Origin: Candidatus Rifleibacteriota bacterium
Lineage (GTDB): Bacteria > Muiribacteriota > Ozemobacteria > Ozemobacterales > Ozemobacteraceae
Assembly (NCBI GenBank): GCA_012517355.1
Contig: JAAYVD010000126.1
Coordinates: 107,438 to 171,437, forward strand
Reading direction: 5' to 3'
Length of the DNA: 64,000 bases
Below are positions 24,285 through 32,585 of this stretch, one piece after another. Positions within the stretch are counted from its first letter, which is position 1; every line of letters starts with the position of its first letter. Under the pieces are notes generated by a model, which saw only the letters and a program-made list of their open reading frames with translations, did no database searches and was not told the DNA's origin. The position numbers and the translations under genes are program-made.

Positions 24285-25709
24285 ATGGCAACCCGCAACG
24301 GCATCCATTTCATTGGCATCGGCGGCATCGGCATGAGCGGCCTGGCCCAGGTCTACATGACCAAGGGCTTCCAGGTCTCCGGTTCCGACCTCTCCACGAC
24401 CGAGATCACCCGGCGCCTGGCCCGGGCCGGAGCCCGCATCTTCGAGGGGCACAGCCCCGCCAACATCCCGCCGATCGCCGACAACGTCGCCAAGGTGGTG
24501 GTCTCCACGGCCATCGCCGCCGACAACCCCGAGTTGCTGGAAGCCCGCCGTCTGGGCCTTCCCATCTATCACCGGTCCGACCTGCTCGCCGAACTGTTCC
24601 TCGATGCCCCCATCGGCCTGGCGGTCGCCGGCAGCCACGGCAAGACCACCATCACCAGCATGGTCGCGACCGTCCTGGTCGAGGCCGGCCGGGATCCCAC
24701 CTGCGTGGTCGGCGGCAACGTCCAGGCCCTCAACGGGAATGCCCGCCCCGGTGCCGGCCCCTTCTTCGTGGCCGAGGCCGACGAGAGCGATGCGACCTTC
24801 CTGAAATACTTCCCGCATTCCGCCGTCGTCACCAACATCGACAACGACCACCTCGACCACTACGAGAGCGTCGAATCGATCGTCAAGGCCTTCGAGGTCT
24901 TCGTCACCCACGTCGACCCCGACGGCACCCTCTACCTCTGCACCGACGATGCCAACGCCCGCACCCTGGCCCTGCCCGAGAACCGGCGGGTCGTCACCTA
25001 CGGCATCGACCACCCCGCCGACATCATGGCCACCCAGGTCCGGCTCAAACCCTACGGCTCGACCTTCCAGTTGACCATCGGCGGCATCCTGCGCGAGACC
25101 ATCGAACTGTCCGTCCCCGGGCGGCACAACGTCCTCAACGCCCTGCCGGTCATCGCCTTCTGCCTCGACCAGGGGCTGTCGCTCGACGAGATCCGCACCG
25201 GCCTGCTGGCCTTCCACGGAGCCGGCCGCCGGTTCGAGGTCAAGGGATCCTGCGAAGGCATCACCGTCATCGACGACTACGGCCACCACCCCAGCGAGAT
25301 CCGCGCCACCCTGGCCGCCGCCCGCAACCTTGGCGCCAAGCGCATCCTCGTGGTCTTCCAGCCGCACCGCTTCACCCGCACCCAACTGCTCTGCCACGAG
25401 TTCGGCCGGGCCTTCGGGGACTGCGACAAGCTGTTCGTCACCGAAATCTATGCCAGTTCGGAAAAGCCCATCCCGGGCGTCACCAGCCAACTGATCATCG
25501 ACCAGATGCCCGTCGGTCAGCGCCGCAAGGCCAGGCTGGTCAAGGACATCCACCAGCTGACCTTCCAGTTGACCAAGATCGTCGAACCCGGCGACGTGCT
25601 GTTCACCCTCGGCGCCGGCTCCATCACCCAACTGGGCCCCGAACTCCTCGACACCCTGCGGTCACGGGCCTCCCGGGCGATCGACCTGCAGGCCCATCCC
25701 GCCGTCTGA
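24285..25709 (+). CDS. murC: UDP-N-acetylmuramate--L-alanine ligase
   Basis: A full-length MurC of 474 residues, the cytoplasmic enzyme that joins L-Ala to UDP-MurNAc with ATP in peptidoglycan synthesis. The N-terminal Rossmann GIGGIGMSGLA binds the UDP-sugar. The P-loop AGSHGKTT (115-122), EADESDATFLKYFPHSAVVTNIDNDHLDHYE and the C-terminal DDYGHHPSEIRATLAAAR and QPHRFTRTQLL are all present. The start MATRNGIHF was chosen by homology; AAGGAGG lies 14 nt upstream, so a start slightly upstream (ATG at 24225, MDIEEDW) cannot be excluded. It stands alone, outside any division/cell-wall cluster in this window. Confidence 0.96.
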   Translation: MATRNGIHFIGIGGIGMSGLAQVYMTKGFQVSGSDLSTTEITRRLARAGARIFEGHSPANIPPIADNVAKVVVSTAIAADNPELLEARRLGLPIYHRSDLLAELFLDAPIGLAVAGSHGKTTITSMVATVLVEAGRDPTCVVGGNVQALNGNARPGAGPFFVAEADESDATFLKYFPHSAVVTNIDNDHLDHYESVESIVKAFEVFVTHVDPDGTLYLCTDDANARTLALPENRRVVTYGIDHPADIMATQVRLKPYGSTFQLTIGGILRETIELSVPGRHNVLNALPVIAFCLDQGLSLDEIRTGLLAFHGAGRRFEVKGSCEGITVIDDYGHHPSEIRATLAAARNLGAKRILVVFQPHRFTRTQLLCHEFGRAFGDCDKLFVTEIYASSEKPIPGVTSQLIIDQMPVGQRRKARLVKDIHQLTFQLTKIVEPGDVLFTLGAGSITQLGPELLDTLRSRASRAIDLQAHPAV

Positions 25710-25769
25710 ACCACGGGGCAACCCCAGCCCCACCCCTCCCTCCGTCCAGGGAATCCCTCCACCCGGTAT

Positions 25770-25800
25770 CGATCCCTACGGATCCCTACGGATCCCCACC
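25770..25800 (+). repeat. Short GGATCCCTAC direct repeats
   Basis: Three units of about 11 bp, (C)GGATCCCTAC, just before the palindrome at 25811. Confidence 0.5.
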
Positions 25801-25810
25801 GACCCACCCC

Positions 25811-25842
25811 CCGCCGTGGCCGCTCGCGAGCGGCCACGGCGG
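25811..25842. repeat. Perfect 32-bp palindrome
   Basis: Sixteen bases (CCGCCGTGGCCGCTCG) are followed directly by their exact reverse complement with no loop. No T-run follows, so it is not a classical terminator. It abuts the 23-bp tandem array. Confidence 0.85.
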
Positions 25843-25845
25843 TCC

Positions 25846-26055
25846 GTCATGCCAGGGCCACGCCCGACGCCATGCCAGGGCCACGCCCGACGCCATGCCA
25901 AGGCCGCGCCCGACGCCATGCCAAGGCCGCGCCCGACGCCATGCCAAGGCCGCGCCCGACTGCATTCCCGGGCCACGCCCCAACGCCATGCCAAGGCGAC
26001 GCCCGACGTCAGGCCCGGGCCACGCCCGTCGTCATGCCCGGGCCACTTCGATCGA
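25846..26055 (+). repeat. 23-bp tandem repeat array, about nine units
   Basis: Unit close to CATGCCAAGGCCGCGCCCG plus ACGC; CATG-type unit starts at 25848, 25871, 25894, 25917, 25940, 25963, 25987, 26010 and 26033. The spacing of 23 bp (once 24) is not a multiple of three, so the array is non-coding. Units 3-5 are nearly identical and the outer ones diverge. There are no spacers, so it is not CRISPR. Confidence 0.85.
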
Positions 26056-26173
26056 CTGGCCCCGGCCGGCCACACGGGCGCCGACCGTCCCCGGGGGTGA
26101 CGAACCAGGCACGGGGCAGACCCGGGGTCGGGCCGCCGCCGTGCCTGTCAGAGGGCCGGACAGGGAAAACGGG

Positions 26174-28765
26174 TTAGGGTTTGGTCACCCCCACCACGTA
26201 GGCGCCCTTGCCGAGCAGGAATTCCTGGGCGATGGCGCCGACCGCCTCCTTGGTGACGTTCCGGATGAGATCGGGGTATTTGCGATAGTAGTCGAATCCC
26301 ACGCCGAAGAACTCGTCGGAGGAAAAGGCATCAGCCTGGGAGATGTTGTCGACCAGGCTGAGGGCATACTGGCCGAGCAGGTATTTCTTGGCGTCCTCGA
26401 ACTCCTCGTCGGTGAAGCCGCCGGTGCGGACCGCCTCGAGCTCCTCGATCAGCGCGGTCCGGGCCTCTTCGAGCTTGCCCACGGCGGTGCTCAGGGTGGC
26501 GAAGAAATAGCCGACCGTGCGGGTGCCGACGTTCGTCGCCCAGACCGAGTAGGCCAGGGACCGCTTGTCGCGCAGGTTGGAAAACAGCCGCGAAGCCATG
26601 CTGCCGGACAGGATGGTCCGCAGAACGTCCATCGGCACCATCCGGGGGTCGTTCCGCGGGAAGGTGCGGGTGGCCACCAGGATCTGCGACTGCTGGCGGT
26701 TCTTCTGGCCGGCCACCTCGATCGGCCTGGCGACGGGCTCGAGCTTCGGTTCGCGCAGCGGTCCCGGGTTTCCCTTCGGCAGGCCTTCGAAGCGCTTCAC
26801 CAGCTGCTCCTTGACCTCGGCCAGATAGAAGTCTCCCACCAGGGAGACGACCATGCCCGACCCGACGAAGTGCTTCTTGAAGAACTGGGCGCAGTCTGAG
26901 CGCCGCAGGGAGCGCACGTCCTCAGGCGTTCCCAGCGAGGAGTAGCCGACCGGGTAGTCGGGAAAGAGGGAATTGAGGGACTTGTAGTAGATGAAGGGGA
27001 AGAGGTTGTCCTCCTCCGCCTTCAGCTTCTCGAGGGCCAGTTCCTGCTCCTTCCGGAACTCGCCCTCCGGGAAGTCGGCCTTCGTCAGGACTTCCAGCGA
27101 CAGGTCGAGCGATGGCAGGAACTTCTCGGCCAGGGCCTGCATCTTGAAGGTGGTGAAACTCTTCTGCGCCTTGCATTCCACCGTGGTGCCCATCGCCTCG
27201 AAGGCCTGGGCGATCTCTTCCGCCTTCTTCCCCTCGGTGCCCTTCAGGAGCGTGGCGGCGGTGAGGTTGGCCAGCCCGGCCTCGCGCCGCTCCTCGCGCA
27301 GCCCGCCGGCATCGATCTGCACGGCCATCGCCACCAGGGGCGAGGAGTGGTTCTCCTTGAGGATCAGCCGGACCCCGTTCTCGAGGGTGATCATCTCGGG
27401 CACCATGGCTCCGCTGGCCAGCTGCGGTTCGAGGCGGGCGACGGTCAGGTTCCAGTCGGTGAACGTCTCCTTCGCCAGCCGCCGGATGTCATCGAGGGAG
27501 ACCCGCTTGATGCGGTCGATGTAGGCGTCGGCCTCGGCGAGCTTGCCCAGGGTGGCGTAATGCCCGTAGTTGAAGGCCTGCGACTCGGCGGTCTCCCGCG
27601 AGAAGATGGTCGAGGCGATCAGCTGCTGCTTGGCCTTGTCGATCTCCTCCTGGGTGATCCAGCCCGCCCCGCCCTTCTCGGCTTTGAGGGGATCGGCCCC
27701 CAGGTCGGCCATCAACCGGGTGGCCCGCTCGACGAACCGTCCCACGTTTCCCTGGGGCAGCTCGGCCATGATCAAAAACTGCGACGGATCCTGGCTGGTG
27801 TAGTAGCTGGAACGGACGCTGGACACCAGTTTCTCGTCCTCGACCAGGGTCTGCACGAGGCGGGAACTGCGCCCAGAGCCCATCAGTGCCGAGATGACGT
27901 CCATCACGTAGTTGTCGGGGGAGGCGATGCCGGGGGCGTGCCACCCCAGGGTGACGTAGGCCTGCTGCAGGTCGCCGAACTCGCGCACCTCGCGCCGCCT
28001 GTCCTGGGGAGGCTCGGCGGGAACCGTCTGGTCGGGCTTGGGCTTTCCCGTGACCGACCCCATGTGCTTCTTCACGATCTCGAGGGCCTCGGCGGTCTGG
28101 ACGTCGCCCACCACCACGACGAACATGTTGGGCGGGGTGTAATACGTCTTGTAGTAGTCGAACACCTGGTCGCGGGTCGCGGAGGCCAGCCCATCGTGGT
28201 ATCCCACCACGGGATGGCGGTAGGGATGCGTGGTGTAGGCCGCCTCCTTGACCATGTTGTAGACCTTCGATTGCGGCTCGTCCTTGTCCATGCGCATCTC
28301 TTCCAGCACCACCTGCACTTCCTTGGCGAACTCGGCCGGGTCGAACAGGCTGTTCAGCACGGCGTCCGCTTCCAGCTCCATCAGGCGGGGGAAATGCTCC
28401 TTCGCCCCCAGCACGTGGTAGCAGGTGTAGTCGAGGGAGGTGAAGGCGTTCTGGGACGCTCCCAGTTTCTTGATCTCCTTGTCGAGCTGGCCGGTCGGAT
28501 AGGTGGGGGTGCCCTTGAACAGCATGTGCTCGATCAGGTGGGAGAAACCTTCCTGACCTGCCTTCTCATTGCGGGAACCGACGTGGATCCAGATGTTGAG
28601 GGCCACCACCGGGGCCGCGGGCTCCTCCTTGATCAGGACGCCAAGCCCGTTGTCCAGGGTGAAGGTCTGCCAGGTCCCGGACGCCCCGGCCGAACCCGCC
28701 ACCCCGAGCAGGAGGGCGATGACCAGGACCGCATTCCATGTCTGCATTCCATTCCGCTGCCGCAT
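26174..28765 (-). CDS. M16 family zinc peptidase (two-domain, secreted)
   Basis: An 863-residue pitrilysin-family protein with a signal peptide (VLVIALLLGVAGSAGASG, cleavage near 28-30). The N-terminal M16 half has the inverted zinc motif HLIEH (76-80) and a downstream Glu (EVQVVLEEMRMDKDEP). The second half (from about NGVRLILKENHSSPLV) repeats the fold, but HxxEH is replaced by LANLTAATL, so it is a non-catalytic clamp half, as usual in the family. It probably degrades peptides in the periplasm or outside the cell. AAGGAG precedes ATG 28765 by about 7 nt, and an extended -10 promoter sits just upstream. Confidence 0.94.
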   Translation of the reverse strand: MRQRNGMQTWNAVLVIALLLGVAGSAGASGTWQTFTLDNGLGVLIKEEPAAPVVALNIWIHVGSRNEKAGQEGFSHLIEHMLFKGTPTYPTGQLDKEIKKLGASQNAFTSLDYTCYHVLGAKEHFPRLMELEADAVLNSLFDPAEFAKEVQVVLEEMRMDKDEPQSKVYNMVKEAAYTTHPYRHPVVGYHDGLASATRDQVFDYYKTYYTPPNMFVVVVGDVQTAEALEIVKKHMGSVTGKPKPDQTVPAEPPQDRRREVREFGDLQQAYVTLGWHAPGIASPDNYVMDVISALMGSGRSSRLVQTLVEDEKLVSSVRSSYYTSQDPSQFLIMAELPQGNVGRFVERATRLMADLGADPLKAEKGGAGWITQEEIDKAKQQLIASTIFSRETAESQAFNYGHYATLGKLAEADAYIDRIKRVSLDDIRRLAKETFTDWNLTVARLEPQLASGAMVPEMITLENGVRLILKENHSSPLVAMAVQIDAGGLREERREAGLANLTAATLLKGTEGKKAEEIAQAFEAMGTTVECKAQKSFTTFKMQALAEKFLPSLDLSLEVLTKADFPEGEFRKEQELALEKLKAEEDNLFPFIYYKSLNSLFPDYPVGYSSLGTPEDVRSLRRSDCAQFFKKHFVGSGMVVSLVGDFYLAEVKEQLVKRFEGLPKGNPGPLREPKLEPVARPIEVAGQKNRQQSQILVATRTFPRNDPRMVPMDVLRTILSGSMASRLFSNLRDKRSLAYSVWATNVGTRTVGYFFATLSTAVGKLEEARTALIEELEAVRTGGFTDEEFEDAKKYLLGQYALSLVDNISQADAFSSDEFFGVGFDYYRKYPDLIRNVTKEAVGAIAQEFLLGKGAYVVGVTKP

Positions 28766-28794
28766 CTGGGACTCCTTGTGTTGGAAGTGGGATT

Positions 28795-28803
28795 ATTCTA
28801 GCA
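28795..28803 (-). promoter_or_regulatory. Extended -10 promoter of the M16 peptidase gene
   Basis: On the minus strand TGC-TAGAAT (28803-28795), about 30 nt before ATG 28765. No good -35 is seen. Confidence 0.5.
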
Positions 28804-28840
28804 TAGGCGGGGGGAGATTTCCCTGGGGAGGCATGTCCGC

Positions 28841-29365
28841 GTGTCCGAAGGCCGGTTCCTGGTCCGCGTCAGCGTCCTGGTGCGCGCCGGCGGAGCCACC
28901 CTGCTGGTTCGTGACGGCACGCCCGCTTCGCCCGGCCGATGGCGCCTTCCCGGCCGACTGCTCGGCCCGGGGGCAGACCCGGTCGCCGCCGCCCAGACGC
29001 GCGTCCTGGCGGAAACCGGCCTCCCCGTGCACCTCTCCGGCCTGATCGGGGTCTACTCCGATCTCGGAGCCGATCACACCCTGGAGTTCGCCTTCAAGGG
29101 CGACGTCGAGCGCTTTCCTCCCGCCCCGACCGATCCGGCCATCCTCGAGGCGCGGTGGTGGGAAGGCCCCGACCTGGCCGGCCTCCTGGCCACCGAAGAG
29201 CTGCCTTCCGAGCGCCTCTGGCGGATGATCCGGCACGTGGGGCAGGGCGATCTCCTCCCCCTGGCCCGCTTCTGGCGTCCCTCGGGCCCGGCGTCGGCCC
29301 CCCAGCCACCCCTTCCCACCACCCCCGCCGCCCCGGCCGGCCTGTCCGGGCGCCCGGAATCCTGA
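28841..29365 (+). CDS. Nudix-fold protein with degenerate Nudix box
   Basis: A 174-residue protein with the Nudix fold: VRVSVLVRAGGATLLVRD, GRWRLPGRLL, and the late strands LEFAFKGDVERF..EARWWEGPDL. The catalytic box GX5EX7REUXEEXGU is reduced to GRLLGPGADPVAAAQTRVLAETGL: the REUxEE core reads TRVLAE, keeping only the last Glu. Hydrolase activity is therefore doubtful, and a binding or regulatory role is possible. The start is GTG 28841 with GGGGAG about 10 nt upstream. It sits head-to-head with the M16 gene and 40 bp before a PrsW-like gene. The C-terminal 35 residues are Pro/Ala-rich. Confidence 0.75.
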   Translation: MSEGRFLVRVSVLVRAGGATLLVRDGTPASPGRWRLPGRLLGPGADPVAAAQTRVLAETGLPVHLSGLIGVYSDLGADHTLEFAFKGDVERFPPAPTDPAILEARWWEGPDLAGLLATEELPSERLWRMIRHVGQGDLLPLARFWRPSGPASAPQPPLPTTPAAPAGLSGRPES

Positions 29366-29405
29366 TGACCGGCCGCCCCCCCGACCGCTTCCCCGGCCCG
29401 AACCC

Positions 29406-30041
29406 GTGACCCCCCACGCCTTTCCCCTGGTCGGCAGCCTGGTCATCGTGGCGGGGTTGTCCCGGCTCGCCAGCAGCCGGGGGCGATGGGAGACCGGCCC
29501 GCTGGCCACCGCGATCCTGCTGGGAACGGCCGCCGCCGCGATGGTCGCCGCCCTGTTCCTCGAAGGGCTGATCGCCACCGTGGCTCCGTGGCCGCCCTGG
29601 GTGGGGCTGGCGCTGGTCACCCCCCTGGTGGAGGAACTCCTGCGGTTCCTGGTGCTCCAGATGGCCGGGGTGACCACCCTTGGCCCGGCCACCCTGGCCG
29701 GGGGGATGATGGGCCTGACCGAGACCGCCTTCGTGCTGCTGCGCGGTCCTGCCGGGGTGGAGACCCTCGCCTTCCGGGCCCTGGCCTCGGTTCCCCTCCA
29801 CTCCTTCTGCGGAGGCGGCCTGGGAACCGGCCGGGGATTCCTGCCCATCGCCATGGGAACCCACCTGGTCTTCAATCTCGGCTTCGCCATCGGAGGCCTG
29901 CCCGGATATGCGGTCAGCCTTGGCGGCCTGGGCATCCTGGCCGGGTTCTGGCTCGCCCTGGTCCTGGCCCATCCGGCTCCGGGAGAGACCGAAGCCCCCT
30001 CCCCTCCGCTCCGGAAGGGCCCTTCCCCCGAACGGACCTGA
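29406..30041 (+). CDS. PrsW-like intramembrane metalloprotease
   Basis: A 211-residue polytopic membrane protein with PrsW (M82)-type motifs inside helices: PLVEELLRF (Glu-Glu), GLTETAF, PLHSFCGGGLG (His) and GTHLVFNLGF (His..Asn). PrsW proteases cleave single-pass anti-sigma factors within or near the membrane; no anti-sigma gene is in this window. Seven hydrophobic segments are visible. The start is uncertain: GTG 29406 was used, and no good ribosome site is seen. Its C-terminal 25 residues are Pro-rich. CAAX/Abi-type proteases share the EE motif and are the alternative. Confidence 0.68.
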   Translation: MTPHAFPLVGSLVIVAGLSRLASSRGRWETGPLATAILLGTAAAAMVAALFLEGLIATVAPWPPWVGLALVTPLVEELLRFLVLQMAGVTTLGPATLAGGMMGLTETAFVLLRGPAGVETLAFRALASVPLHSFCGGGLGTGRGFLPIAMGTHLVFNLGFAIGGLPGYAVSLGGLGILAGFWLALVLAHPAPGETEAPSPPLRKGPSPERT

Positions 30042-30052
30042 CCGGGGGACGA

Positions 30053-30136
30053 CCGACCCGACGTCGGACGGGTCCTTTGCGCCACCACCGATGCGCGGCG
30101 CGCCGTGCCGAAATCGCGCATCGCCACGGGCCGGCC
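30053..30136 (+). repeat. Dispersed palindromic element, copy 3
   Basis: The head CCGACCCGACGTCGG is followed by GGTCCTTTGCGCCACCACCGATG and the inner AAATCGCGCATCGCCACGGGCC. It lies between the PrsW-like and SLH-like genes; the rest of that gap (to 30239) holds only the AT-rich leader with AGGGAG. Confidence 0.5.
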
Positions 30137-30239
30137 GCGCGGCGGCGGCGCTCCCTCCCTCCCGCCATCCCTCCCCCCCGACCTTCGCCGTTCATCGATT
30201 TCTGCCGATAGATCGATAACCGTCCAAAGGGAGATAGCG

Positions 30240-31502
30240 ATGAAAGAAGGCAAACATTTCTTCCTGCTTGGGTGCTTCCTGGCCATCCTCTGTGGCCTGG
30301 TCACCGTGGATCCAGGCTTTCTGGAGGCCGTGTCCCGCAAGGTGGCCCAGGGGATCCTTCCCCGGGAACTGCGACAAACGGTCGATCTCGGCCTCTACAA
30401 CCCGGACCACCTCCGCCGCGACCTGCTCGATGCGCCGGTGGCTCGGGCCGAATTCGGCCGCCTCCTGCGTGGCTTCCTGAAGATGCTCGGCGCGCCCGGC
30501 GGCTTCGACGCCGCCAGCCTCGCCGAAAGCGGGATCTTCGATCCCCAGCCCCCCCGCAAGGCCCTGTCCCGGAAACAGGCCACGGAGGTTGCCTGCCGCG
30601 CCGTCATCCATCTCGCCGACCTCGGTCTGCTGACGCTCGAATCCTCCCGCCAGACCGGGTTCCCCGACTACGCCCCGCCGGCCAAATACCAGCCGGCCAT
30701 GGCGTTTCTGACCGGCCGGGAGGTGATCCGGGGGTATCCCGACGGCTCCCTGCATGCCGCCCGCGCCATCACCACCCGCGAGGCCATCTACCTCCTGTTC
30801 CGCCTCTACGAGGCCGTCTCCGCGCACCTCGGCGAGTCCCAGGGCAAGGGAACCCTCTCCTTCGTGGACCTGCCCGTCGATCACCCGATGATCGCCAAGG
30901 CCAGGCGGCTCCAGGAACTCGGGGCCTTCGACCGGGTGAAGCTTCGCGCCTCCTTCGACGGCGAATCCGCAGTCCCGGCCGCCGATCTGGCCGAAATGAT
31001 CGCGGGCATTCTCGACAAGGCGGGCAAGAACGCGGAGGCCGCCTCGGCCCGTGCCGCCCTCACCGCCTCGAGCCAGGCGACACGCCCCCGCCAGGCACGC
31101 TCCGGTTCGCGGTTGGCCTGTCGCGGGGACCTCGCCCTCCTGATGCATCCCCTTGCCTCCGGCCTTTCCGGGCCCATCCCGACCGGGCCCCTGTCACGCC
31201 CCTACGTCGATGTCCCCGCCGGAGCCCCGGAGCTGCCGGGACTGACGGCTCTGGAGCGGTATGGCATCTACCTGGGATACTCCGATGGCCGCCTGGCCGG
31301 CCTGGAACCCTTGTCGTGGTTCGAAGCGGTGGGCATCTTGCATGCCTACCTGGAAAGGGTGGGCGGGCCCGCGAGCCCCGGGATGGCCGATGAGGTGGCC
31401 GCCCAGCGGGCCGACTTCGAGGAGTTCGCCGCCCTGATCAAGGCCAAAAAGGACCGGATCCGGGGGATCCTCGACCGCAAGCCCCGCTATCGCCGCGACT
31501 GA
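30240..31502 (+). CDS. Exported SLH-like surface protein
   Basis: A 420-residue protein with an N-terminal hydrophobic signal (FFLLGCFLAILCGLV). It contains three or so SLH-like repeats: FPDYAPPAKYQPAMAFLTG..VIRGYPDGSLHAARAITTREAIYLLFRLYE is the clearest (about 140-192), with FVDLPVDHPMIAKARRLQELGAF and YVDVPAGA..LTALERYGIYLGYSDGRLAGL as others. SLH domains hold proteins to cell-wall or outer-membrane-linked polymers. AGGGAG lies about 9 nt before ATG 30240. A tandem-hairpin repeat follows it. Whether all repeats are true SLH domains is uncertain. Confidence 0.7.
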   Translation: MKEGKHFFLLGCFLAILCGLVTVDPGFLEAVSRKVAQGILPRELRQTVDLGLYNPDHLRRDLLDAPVARAEFGRLLRGFLKMLGAPGGFDAASLAESGIFDPQPPRKALSRKQATEVACRAVIHLADLGLLTLESSRQTGFPDYAPPAKYQPAMAFLTGREVIRGYPDGSLHAARAITTREAIYLLFRLYEAVSAHLGESQGKGTLSFVDLPVDHPMIAKARRLQELGAFDRVKLRASFDGESAVPAADLAEMIAGILDKAGKNAEAASARAALTASSQATRPRQARSGSRLACRGDLALLMHPLASGLSGPIPTGPLSRPYVDVPAGAPELPGLTALERYGIYLGYSDGRLAGLEPLSWFEAVGILHAYLERVGGPASPGMADEVAAQRADFEEFAALIKAKKDRIRGILDRKPRYRRD

Positions 31503-31530
31503 AGGCCTCCGCCGGGCAAAGAATTCCACG

Positions 31531-31688
31531 ATCCGCTCCAGGGCGAACAGACGGTGAAGCGGAGCTCCCGCGAGGGGAACGCGTCAGCGTTCCCCTCGCC
31601 AGCAGAAAGGGTCCAGGGCCATCGGCCCAGGTATGGTGAAGGGACAATGCCCCTTCGGCAAGTCTGCAAGCGGATCTTTGAAAAAAAT
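31531..31688 (+). repeat. Tandem-hairpin array, copy 2
   Basis: The same order of hairpins as 4774-4935. The third hairpin GAGGGGAACGC/GCGTTCCCCTC pairs perfectly here where copy 1 has G-U pairs or mismatches, which fits conservation of structure. It lies between the 3' ends of two convergent genes. Confidence 0.75.
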
Positions 31689-31713
31689 CCCCCCCGGTGA
31701 GATCGGGGGGGGA
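31681..31713 (-). terminator. Rho-independent terminator of the PH-like gene
   Basis: On the minus strand a TCCCCCCC / GGGGGGGA stem with a GATCTCACC-type loop runs straight into seven T. It follows the stop at 31737. Confidence 0.85.
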
Positions 31714-31736
31714 GGAACGAAAAGGCAGGCGGATCC

Positions 31737-32312
31737 TTACAGACCGACCTGACTCGTGAAGGACCTCATTCCCACCAGGGTGTCTTCCTGGTAGACCTGG
31801 ACATCGAGCATCGCCGAGAGGCGGTGTGCCACCTCCAGGGCCTCATCGGCCCGGTTGCCTTCGAACAGGCGGACGGCGTCAAACCCGCCGCCGCGGCGGA
31901 CGTAGGCCTTGACCAGCCAGAGGCAGGCCTGGGAGGCGCACAGGAACTCGGAAACCCGGCCCAACTCGAGATGGAGGACATCGCGAAAATGGAAGGTGGC
32001 ACGGGTCTGGGCGAGCAGTCCGCTCTCCATGTATTCGATGCGGGACTGACGCTCGCTGACGATCACCGATTTTCGGTAGGTGAGGATGAACAACCCTCCC
32101 GCCGCAAAGCCTCCGCCCGCGGCCACGCCCAGCAGGGCCACCCAGAAGCCCCCTCCGCCGAAGAGGTGGAGGACGGCCCGGGAAAAGGCTCCCAGGCCGG
32201 TCAACAGGCACAGGATCCCGAGCACCACGCACGACCTGGAGGTGCGAAGGACCAGATCCGGAGCGCCCAGCTCATCGTTCTTCATCCCCTTGAGGAAACT
32301 CAAAAATCCCAT
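31737..32312 (-). CDS. Two-helix membrane protein with PH-like domain
   Basis: A 191-residue protein. Two hydrophobic segments (about 28-52 and 58-81, SCVVLGILCLLTGLGAF.. and VALLGVAAGGGFAAGGLFILTY) are followed by a beta-rich part, RKSVIVSERQSRIEYMESGLLAQTRATFHFRDVLHLELGR, that resembles bacterial PH-like (YdbS/bPH) domains. It is cytoplasmic-side and of unknown function. ATG 32312 was chosen over the longer frame because it lies just after a promoter and starts MGFLSFLKGMK. A strong terminator follows, so it is monocistronic. Confidence 0.7.
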   Translation of the reverse strand: MGFLSFLKGMKNDELGAPDLVLRTSRSCVVLGILCLLTGLGAFSRAVLHLFGGGGFWVALLGVAAGGGFAAGGLFILTYRKSVIVSERQSRIEYMESGLLAQTRATFHFRDVLHLELGRVSEFLCASQACLWLVKAYVRRGGGFDAVRLFEGNRADEALEVAHRLSAMLDVQVYQEDTLVGMRSFTSQVGL

Positions 32313-32357
32313 TCCAACCCCCGCCGGCACTTTCTTTTCTGATTGGCAAGCGGGGAA

Positions 32358-32386
32358 ATAGTACCAAAGCGCAACCAGCCGGTCAA
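32358..32386 (-). promoter_or_regulatory. sigma70-like promoter of the PH-like gene
   Basis: TTGACC (32386-32381), 17 bp, TACTAT (32363-32358) on the minus strand, about 45 nt before ATG 32312. Confidence 0.72.
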
Positions 32387-32409
32387 CAGGTTTTCCCTCG
32401 CAAAACGGC

Positions 32410-32510
32410 GTACACAGCGGGATTCCGCGCGGCACCGTACGAGGCACGGAAAAGTTTTTTCTGTGTACCGGGCAGACCCAGGTCCGAAGGGCTTCTGACC
32501 TGGTTTTTTT
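32410..32510 (+). ncRNA. Candidate structured small RNA with its own terminator
   Basis: Plus-strand reading gives a closing stem GTACACAG (32410-32417) / CTGTGTAC (32461-32468) around an inner GCGG/CCGC hairpin. This is followed by a terminator hairpin CCAGGTC (32478-32484) / GACCTGG (32497-32503) and seven T. Both flanking genes are on the minus strand, so the terminator has no plus-strand gene to serve. No convincing promoter was found. Confidence 0.4.
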
Positions 32511-32585
32511 GTTCGCGAAATTCCGCGATTCCTGTCGCCTTCGTTGCCGGGCAACCCCTCGGTACCCAGGGTACGAACCGTGGAT

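Noticed and set aside
25846..26055. CRISPR array
   Set aside because: Units are contiguous with no unique spacers, and no cas genes are present.
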